Made by a program: the position numbers and the translations under genes. Positions 19,851 through 25,490 of a stretch of DNA of 25,490 nucleotides are shown here, piece by piece. Numbering within the stretch: position 1 is the stretch's first letter; the number at the start of each line of letters is the position of its first letter. This stretch comes from Chara braunii. Taxonomy: Eukaryota > Streptophyta > Charophyceae > Charales > Characeae. The notes below the pieces were generated by a model, which saw only the letters and a program-made list of their open reading frames with translations, made no database searches and was not told the DNA's origin. The stretch is taken from the NCBI GenBank assembly GCA_003427395.1, contig BFEA01000433.1:621195-646684 (forward strand), read 5' to 3'.

Positions 19851-20856
19851 TCAAGTCACCCAGTTATACATCACTCCAGCTCATACATAAGTTTCATCCA
19901 TGATTCTGTACAAAAGTTGAGATCGCTCAGCAGGACAACGGTTTATGGTTTGTATATATAAGAGAGAAAGCAGGCAATCAACTTACGAACCTGCAGAGGT
20001 CAGTCTGTCAGGGCCCTGCCAGTCTATCCGTCGCAAATGCAAGGCACCTTTCCCTGAAGTGCCAAATAGATAAGAATACTTGCGTATGGTGGGTTGGGTG
20101 GAGTGGCCGCTGGTCCGGGCGGGGGGAGAAGGAGAGCTAGCGGGGAAAAGGAATTGTGATTTGTGGTGTGCAATGCAGAAGGATGGGTGGGCCCAGCAAC
20201 AGTGTTACTTCTTTTTTCCTTTCTTCTTCTTCTGGTTTTTGCAACAGCTTCTGCTTTTTTTCAGCATTTCCATCCAGTGAGCAGATCACGCACTTCTTGC
20301 AACATTTTTGAATACCCAAAACAAAGTTCTGGGGGAAAAAGGATGGGCAACAACAAAACCCTGGGGCCAAAAAAAAAAAAAAAAACCTGCCCCGATATTT
20401 CCTATTCCTACAGAAAGCAAGGCACATCCTAAGATATCATAGGACCCTGACAGGGCTGGAACACCGTATTTCATGATCAGGACATATACCAGGAGCCAAG
20501 TCCGACCAACCATAATTCCTCATCTTCTGACGGTCCGTCTCTGCAATCTAGGGTCAGAAATGAAGTACAAGGGTAAGTGGGCTTGGCCCCAGGTGAGATG
20601 TATACAGGGGCAGAAATGGAGGGCCAGAAAAATACTCCTGAACTACCCGTAGGCCAGAAGCACAAGGCCACGGATGTTGTGCCAGCCACCTGTGCTGCTC
20701 ACCAGAGGTAGGGGGTCCCTTTCTTCCTTTTTTTTTTCTTTTCATTTTTTTCTTTTTTTAGGAGGTACCTTTCTCTGAACTGCACACCTGCAGACATTGG
20801 TCTGACTCCCTGACTGTCAGGCAACTCAGTTGAGGGTGTACTCATACTAGCACTAA
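19851..20856. other. Non-coding stretch with homopolymer and pyrimidine runs
   Basis: No gene is supported. It holds a TATA-like TATATATAAG at about 19955, a T/C-rich tract near 20206-20270, 17 A at 20369-20385 and a T-rich tract at 20724-20760. The 96-codon minus frame at 20137-20427 is driven by these homopolymers. Confidence 0.5.
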
Positions 20857-21624
20857 GGCTTGGACCCCACTGGCCGGCGGCTGGAAAAGGAATGAGGCAG
20901 CAAAAAGCTAGCCAATGTCAGTGGAAACTTTTTTGGCACGTTTCGTGAAGACCACACCGCCAACTTCTGGCGGTGTTTTGGAAATGGCCACACTTGCCCT
21001 TTTAGGAAACCCGAGAGGGGGCCCTCCTGAAAAGGAAAGTACGGACGGCCTGCATGGACCAGCGGACCACCAACGGCCAGTTTCGATGAGTCGTGCGACA
21101 CACACTCCGTTCGAGCCGTTTCGGCCTGGACCAAACGTATGTCCGCGACGCCCGTTTACTGTACCACAACTCACCGGCCTCCGATGCCAACGGTTGGCAC
21201 TTTGCACTCCCTACCCTGCTGGAGGACGTTTTGGAAAAGGACAGCCAGTTTCTGGCAGAGAGTTTCCAGCCGCCAGCCATGTAGAACAACACACACTTCG
21301 TTCGTGCTGTTTTGGCCTGGACCAAACGTATTTCCGCGACGCCCGTTTACTGCACCACACCTCGCCGGCCTCCGATGCCAACGGTTGGCAGTTTGCACTC
21401 CCTACCCTGCTGGAGGACATTTTGTAAAAGGACAGCCAGTTTCTGGCGGAGAGTTTCCAGACGCCAGCCATGTAGAAACACGGCCAGCAGTGTTTCCAGA
21501 ATGCCAGTGCGTTCTGAAAACGACGTTCGCATACCCCCAAAAAAGTTCCTGGCGGCCCAGTCGGGTCCGAAATCGCCCTTCCACGCCAAAACTTTTCCAG
21601 CGGCCGGCCAGTGGGGTCCAAGCC
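20857..21624. mobile_element. 768-bp terminal-inverted-repeat element (non-autonomous)
   Basis: A 33-bp terminal inverted repeat (20857-20889 and 21592-21624) starts GGCTTGGACCCCACTGG and has a single mismatch. Weaker symmetry continues inward to an AACTTTTTTGG motif on each side. The interior holds two 191-bp tandem units. Flanks are TAA (20854-20856) and TAG (21625-21627), a possible mutated 3-bp TWA-type target duplication, which would suggest PIF/Harbinger, but this is weak. Several frames of 100-170 codons cross it on both strands; they overlap one another, repeat with the tandem units and show no transposase motif, so I read the element as non-coding. Confidence 0.8.
21098..21479. repeat. 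Two 191-bp tandem units inside the TIR element
   Basis: Unit 1 is 21098-21288, unit 2 is 21289-21479. They are highly similar: both contain CCTGGACCAAACGTAT, CCTCCGATGCCAACGGTTGG, CCCTACCCTGCTGGAGGAC and CAGCCAGTTTCTGGC. The start offsets of three separate anchors are exactly 191 bp. A partial, diverged upstream unit is suggested around 20960-21090. High similarity implies a recent duplication. Confidence 0.95.
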
Positions 21625-22279
21625 TAGATGTATCTGGGTGGATTTGCTTCCGCAGCTGTATGCATCTGGTCGCAATTCCGCCCAAAAATGAGTGAAAAAG
21701 TGTCAGTGTGAGCATGCCCTGAGAGTAGCTCCCTAGCACCAGCCGCGGCCCTTGAACACAACCTGTGGTCTGATAGCCCACTTATGGTGGTGTGCATGGT
21801 TGCCCATACAACAAAAAGATGGAGGTGGGGTGCAATTATTCAAGACAGCGTGAAGGTGGGGTGGACTGAGGGGGGGAGGACAGGAGGGGAGGATGAGGGG
21901 TAAGTTTCCACACATAGTGCTGTCTGTACATCTTCATACATATATACACAAGCATACACACAGCCTTCGGGTATACACATACATTGTGAACTACACAACT
22001 ATCAGACTGAGGGGGTCTAGTCACTGGGTGGGGTCTAGTATCTGCGGTAGGGACAGGTATGGGCCATCGGAGTTCCCACAGATATTCGGGTAAAACTGTC
22101 TAGTGGCTATATATATATAAGGCTTAGACCCTGGGGTAAGGGTAGGGGTATAAGTTGCTCAAGCCAGTCCGAGTTCCGCCTGGCCTTGGGTAAGCTAGGG
22201 GAAGGACGGTAAGACTGCTTCAATGGGTGCTACCCTGTCTGAAACCTAGGGCCCAGAGTCTCTTGGGGCCTGTAGTAGA
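21625..22279. other. Non-coding stretch
   Basis: No gene recognised. It contains a G-rich tract at about 21865-21900, a CA/TA-rich patch at 21930-21990 and a TATATATATATAAGG sequence at about 22108-22122. Confidence 0.5.
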
Positions 22280-23258
22280 TTGTCTGGGCCTGGCGTCCGA
22301 AGTTCCCATTCGACAAGGCTCGTCCAATTCCGCTTCCACCAGGGCTGGGCAACCTATCATCCCTGGTGCCTATCACTGCTGTTAGGTCCAAGTTACCTGC
22401 CCATTGGTAGGGTAATGGTCCTGAGTGCTGGTCGCACTGAGGTAGGATAGTGGGATAGGGGGTGCGCTAGGAGTATTGACGTGAGGATGGGATGGGCGGT
22501 GGTCTCATATTCCAGGACACCCACGGCCTACTGCTCCAGGTGATCACTGTGTATTCAGTGACTGGCCTCTACAACACCATGGACTTGAAAAAAAAAAAAA
22601 AAAAAAAAAAAAGGAGATGGGGGAAAACGGTGGAAGAGGAGCCACCGATACTTTTCCTCAGGCTGGCCAGCCCTGCGCGCACAAAAAAAAACGAACCGCC
22701 CGTTTTGTTTTTGGCTGGTGCCGCTAGCCATTTAGCTCCGGTAGACCGTGCCGCGAAAGTCGTGGGGCGTGCACAGCCACGCTGGAAAAAATGGGATGGG
22801 AAACTTACTGGTGGGTAAGGCATCTGAGAGGGTCCCCAAAAATGCGAAATGCCCCTGGCAGACCCCACATATACATGACAAGGGATGGGATCATCTAGGG
22901 ACTGGGAGTATTGAAGCGAGGTAGGGTTGGGAGGCAGTCCTGCCGTCGTGCATCAAGGTACCCACTAGCTGGTTGAGCTGGAGTAGTACCAGGAAGGTGT
23001 CCCCACAGAAATCAGAATAGGTGGGAGCCATGAGGCCACACCTGGCGGAGGGTGTGGTCCATGATTGGCACCAGTGGAATACCTCTTACTAAGGAACAAA
23101 CCTCCCCATGAGTACTTCCGATTCGGTTGCCAGTAATAATACTGGGTAGGTTGCCTACTGGGAAGTCTCCCTCCGGCGCTCCAATGACAGTACCCACCTG
23201 GGTCGATACCCGACCTCTATAAGAACAGTAATAATAATTAAAAAAAAAAAAAAAAAAA
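22280..23258 (+). repeat. Left arm of a large inverted repeat: A-tailed repeat copy
   Basis: The arm pairs with the reverse complement of 23524-24082. The innermost 113 bp (23114-23226) match with only four differences. Similarity falls outward but can be followed to about 22280 through CCGAAGT, CAAGGCT and GGGCTGGG anchors. The arm ends GACCTCTATAAGAAC and then an A-rich tail (19 A at 23240-23258), so the family looks like a poly(A)-tailed retroposon read on the plus strand. It contains a GTCGATACCCGACC palindrome resembling, but not matching, a Pol III B box. It is interrupted by extra sequence between 22487 and 22904. No protein is encoded. Confidence 0.8.
22487..22904. mobile_element. Insertion inside the left arm, flanked by a 17-bp direct repeat
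   Basis: This segment is absent from the right arm. It is bordered by near-identical words GGAGTATTGACGTGAGG (22470-22486) and GGAGTATTGAAGCGAGG (22905-22921), 15 of 17 matching, which look like a target-site duplication of the length made by target-primed reverse transcription. It contains 25 A at 22588-22612 in the middle rather than at an end, which argues for a composite or rearranged insert. No coding sequence recognised. Confidence 0.55.
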
Positions 23259-23523
23259 CACCGAAGCTGAGAAGCACTATAGTACCCGAACAACTGTCAG
23301 GTGTCGACGCCGTACTCTGGGATGTAGCCGCAGCGGTGCGCGACATAACATCATCACCCGGTCACCGCAAATGGTGGTCATTCAGTACCACCCAATGCTT
23401 GGCAACCTTTTTTTTTTTTTTTCCCCTTGTAGGTGCTCACAGGACCTCTCCCCACCTACCTCTATTTTTTTTATTTATTTTTTTTTCCTTTTTTTATTTT
23501 TTTATTTATTTTTTTAAGCCCAG
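23259..23523. other. Spacer between the two inverted-repeat arms
   Basis: Mixed sequence (23259-23406), then a 15-nt T run (23408-23422) and a T-rich tract (23464-23515) that is the A-rich tail of the right-arm copy read on the opposite strand. No gene. Confidence 0.6.
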
Positions 23524-23633
23524 GTTGTTATAGAGGTCGGGTATCGACCCAGGTGGGTACTGTCATTGGAGCACCGGAGGGAGACTTCCGAGTAGGCAAC
23601 CTACCCAGTATTATTACTGGCAACCAAATCGGA

Positions 23634-23674
<41 letters not shown>

Positions 23675-24082
23675 TCCATGGGGAGGTTTNTTCCTGGGTT
23701 GGTGGTATTCCACTGGCGCCAATCATGGACCACACCCCCCCGCCAGGTGCGGCCTCATGGCTCCCACCTATTCTGATATCGGAGGGGACACCTTCCTGGC
23801 ACTATTCCGGCTCAACCAGCTAGTCGGTACCCTGATGCGCAACGGCAGGACTGCCTCCAAACCCTACCTCACTTTAATTCTCCTAACGCACCCCCTACAC
23901 CTACTATCCTTCCTCAGTGATACGAGCACTCAGGACAATCACCCTATTTCTCAGAGGGCGACATTGACCGAACAGTAGTTATAGGCACAAGGACTGGACA
24001 GTCCTACCTCTACCCAGCCCCAGTGGAAGCCTAATCGCGCAAGCCTTGTTACTCGGGGACTTCGGATGTCAGGCACAATCGG
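23524..24082 (-). repeat. Right arm of the inverted repeat: second A-tailed repeat copy
   Basis: On the minus strand this copy reads as the left arm does and also ends GACCTCTATAACAAC followed by an A-rich tail. It lacks the 22487-22904 insertion. It carries its own 33-nt T run (23639-23671), absent from the left arm, inserted between AAGT and AAGT, a possible 4-bp duplication. An N at 23690 lies in the conserved part. Confidence 0.8.
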
Positions 24083-24239
24083 TATCACTATCAGTCCATA
24101 CCGACGAACCGAATTGCAGCCAAGTGTTCGCATGGACTTGAGTAGACTCCTCATAGCCTGGCCTGAATCCATGACGTGCCCATGACAGGAATCGGTCTCC
24201 CCCACCCTATTCTACTAGTATGCAGATATAACATTGAAT

Positions 24240-24985
24240 TCGTGAAAACCTAACAGAACCACAAAACCTAACATTGTTTATATAATGAAAAAGTTAAAGT
24301 TAAACTAACTGAAACATTTATTTTTGACACATAAAAGATAGCCTTTTAATTGTTTCCCGAGAAAAAAGGCAAAAAATGGGCAAAAAATCTAGTGATTCTC
24401 AAAATATGCAAGAAAATCATTTCCAGCAAAGTCCATGTTATAAGACTATAAGTTGTTCTCAGAAAATTGGCAAATAGCATAGATCAAACAAAACAATGTT
24501 TAAGGACTGCAGGGTGAATCGAAAGATGTTTAAAAAAATAGTTTCAATAAATACTCATTTATAAAACTATAAGTCATTTTCAGCAGTTTGGTACAAACCA
24601 AGTTGTTTATAGAACTATAAATTAATATAAGTCCATTTTTTATTTCTGTAAAAACTTTGTAAAACAATATATGTTATGTAAAAGAAAAATTCAAACAACT
24701 TTTGCTTGGAAGAGATCTTCAAATTATCAGCCAAATGAGAAAACATATCCAAACGGGCGTATTCGTGAACAGGAGAACATGCGTTGCAGCGGGCCTTCAT
24801 CTGCCCTGGCCTACAGCCAGGGCCTATTTGGCTATTTGCCAGTTCGGCCTGTGGGACCAGGCCGTGGCCTGACCCCACAGGCCGTATATTGTTTNAGTCC
24901 AGTCCAGTCCCGCCCGGTACCACGGTCGGTACCAGGCCAGTCCAGTCCAGTCCAGTCAGTCCGCTGGGGGTATACCCCAGCTGCA
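24240..24985. mobile_element. Probable third member of the miniature transposon family
   Basis: TATGTTATG at 24670-24678 is followed, at the same spacing as in copy 1, by AACAACTTTT. Gap-free alignment over 66 bp gives about 61% identity to copy 1 and 65% to copy 2 by hand count, in AT-rich sequence. A GC-rich palindromic arm follows (24780-24985), as in the other two copies. To the left is AT-rich sequence with three imperfect units containing TATARRACTATAA at about 24438, 24559 and 24606. I could not identify a left GC-rich arm or target duplication, so both limits are approximate. Confidence 0.45.
24846..24883. repeat. 38-bp nested palindrome in the GC-rich arm
   Basis: GGCCTGTGGGACCAGGCC pairs with GGCCTGACCCCACAGGCC around GT, with two mismatches in 18 pairs. 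Further palindromes follow: GGTACC repeated at 24916-24933 and CTGGGG/CCCCAG around GTATA at 24964-24980. AGTCC tandem runs lie at about 24896-24910 and 24936-24961. This is a strongly fold-prone region, and the N calls at 24895, 24998 and 25001 may reflect that. Confidence 0.85.
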
Positions 24986-25001
24986 GTCTGTTTTTCGNCA
25001 N

Positions 25002-25372
25002 TCTTCACTTTCGCAGATCTTGGAGTACTTGCGTGTGGAGTCTGTGTCGGAGCTGCGCTGTCCCCTCCAGCTCCATCTCCACCTCCTCCTTCGTCTCCAT
25101 CCTAACGGACCGCCATCCCGGCGGGTCCCGGCTCCAACCCGCCCTTCCCCCCGCAGGCAACAGCGGGTGCGGGATAGGTGTAATCCCGACAGTGGGATTT
25201 TCAGGGTTTTTTTGGTTGAAAACAGCGCGGACACGTGGCGAAAAGAAGAGAGAGCGTCACCACGCACGTGCGCGAAGGCCAAGGCCGCCGCACGCACGCA
25301 CGCGCCACGTGCCCACGCTCCCCGCTGCCCCGCCCCGCTCCCGGATATATTATATATCCATAGTCTTGCAAT
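25002..25372. other. GC-rich non-coding end region
   Basis: The overlapping frames of 123 codons (plus, 25020-25391) and 160 codons (minus, 24956-25438) are Pro/Arg/Ala-rich by composition, and the minus one runs through the tRNA-like segment. An ATATATTATATAT palindrome lies at 25346-25358. No gene is supported. Confidence 0.45.
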
Positions 25373-25447
25373 TGCAGCCACCGGGGCTTGAACCCGGGCA
25401 CTCACTGAGCCATGCGCGCGTGTATACCACTTCACCACAGCGCACGT
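25373..25447 (-). ncRNA. tRNA-derived segment (SINE head or tRNA pseudogene)
   Basis: On the minus strand an A-box-like TGGTGAAGTGG (25437-25427) and a B box GGTTCAAGCCC sit at tRNA spacing. The T arm is perfect: CCGGG, loop TTCAAGC, CCCGG (25397-25381). The D arm GTG...CAC is present (25438-25420). The anticodon arm does not form a normal 7-base loop, and the acceptor halves (GTGCGCT and TGGCTGC) pair poorly, so this is not a working tRNA gene. Such internal Pol III promoters head many SINEs. I see no A-rich tail downstream on the minus strand, so the SINE body and limits stay open. Confidence 0.6.
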
Positions 25448-25490
25448 GTACCCCCGTCAGCAAGCAGCGAGCGTGCAGCAGAGCTATTTA

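Noticed and set aside
20915-21781. Several overlapping 100-170 codon frames on both strands as genes
   Set aside because: They coincide with a terminal-inverted-repeat element and its 191-bp tandem units; frames repeat with the units, overlap on both strands and show no transposase motif.
19950-22125. TATATATAAG at about 19955 and TATATATATATAAGG at about 22108 as promoters
   Set aside because: They look like TATA boxes, but no gene or repeat start follows either, and such AT runs are expected by chance here.
23433-23978. A 181-codon plus-strand frame
   Set aside because: It spans a T-rich tail, a 33-nt T run, an N base and one arm of the inverted repeat; the other arm does not keep the frame.
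24956-25438. A 160-codon minus-strand protein
   Set aside because: It runs through the tRNA-like segment and two N bases and is Arg/Ala/Gly-rich by base composition.

Overview
This is a eukaryotic, draft-quality window; it contains N characters at 23690, 24895, 24998 and 25001. I see no intact host protein-coding gene. Nearly everything recognisable is decayed transposable elements, tandem or palindromic repeats, microsatellites and homopolymer runs. The best lineage clue is a 20-bp stretch at 3743-3762 that equals, as recalled, the CCA-ended 3' terminus of land-plant cytosolic tRNA-Asp, i.e. the primer binding site used by many plant Ty3/gypsy elements. Long pyrimidine-rich tracts and a tRNA-derived SINE-like segment also fit a large, repeat-rich streptophyte genome, but the lineage is not proven.

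Layout. 1-5.1 kb is AT-rich non-coding DNA. It holds a 385-bp hAT-like miniature transposon (2563-2947, with an 8-bp target duplication) and an orphan tRNA-Asp primer binding site facing left. 5.46-5.82 kb holds a regularly spaced array of 42-bp hairpins. 6.28-10.7 kb is dominated by minisatellites, microsatellites, pyrimidine-rich tracts and a second, 754-bp member of the miniature transposon family (8768-9521), which sits inside a TAA microsatellite. 11.4-15.2 kb (minus strand) is a Ty3/gypsy gag-pol relic: gag, zinc knuckle, protease, reverse transcriptase and part of RNase H. It carries in-frame stops, frameshifts and changed active-site residues, and no integrase is seen. 17.77-19.85 kb (minus strand) is a 5'-truncated non-LTR (LINE) retrotransposon relic running from the RT catalytic core to the zf-RVT zinc finger. 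20857-21624 is a 768-bp terminal-inverted-repeat element containing two 191-bp tandem units. 22.28-24.08 kb is a large interrupted inverted repeat built from two A-tailed copies of one repeat family. 24.24-24.99 kb is a probable third member of the miniature transposon family. The window ends in a tRNA-like Pol III A-box/B-box segment.

Nothing forms an operon or pathway; the elements are nested or adjacent insertions. The most unusual material is the miniature-transposon family, which keeps an AT-rich core but has GC-rich palindromic arms with different sequence words in each copy, plus the evenly spaced hairpin array at 5.5 kb and the 191-bp tandem units inside two different short transposons.
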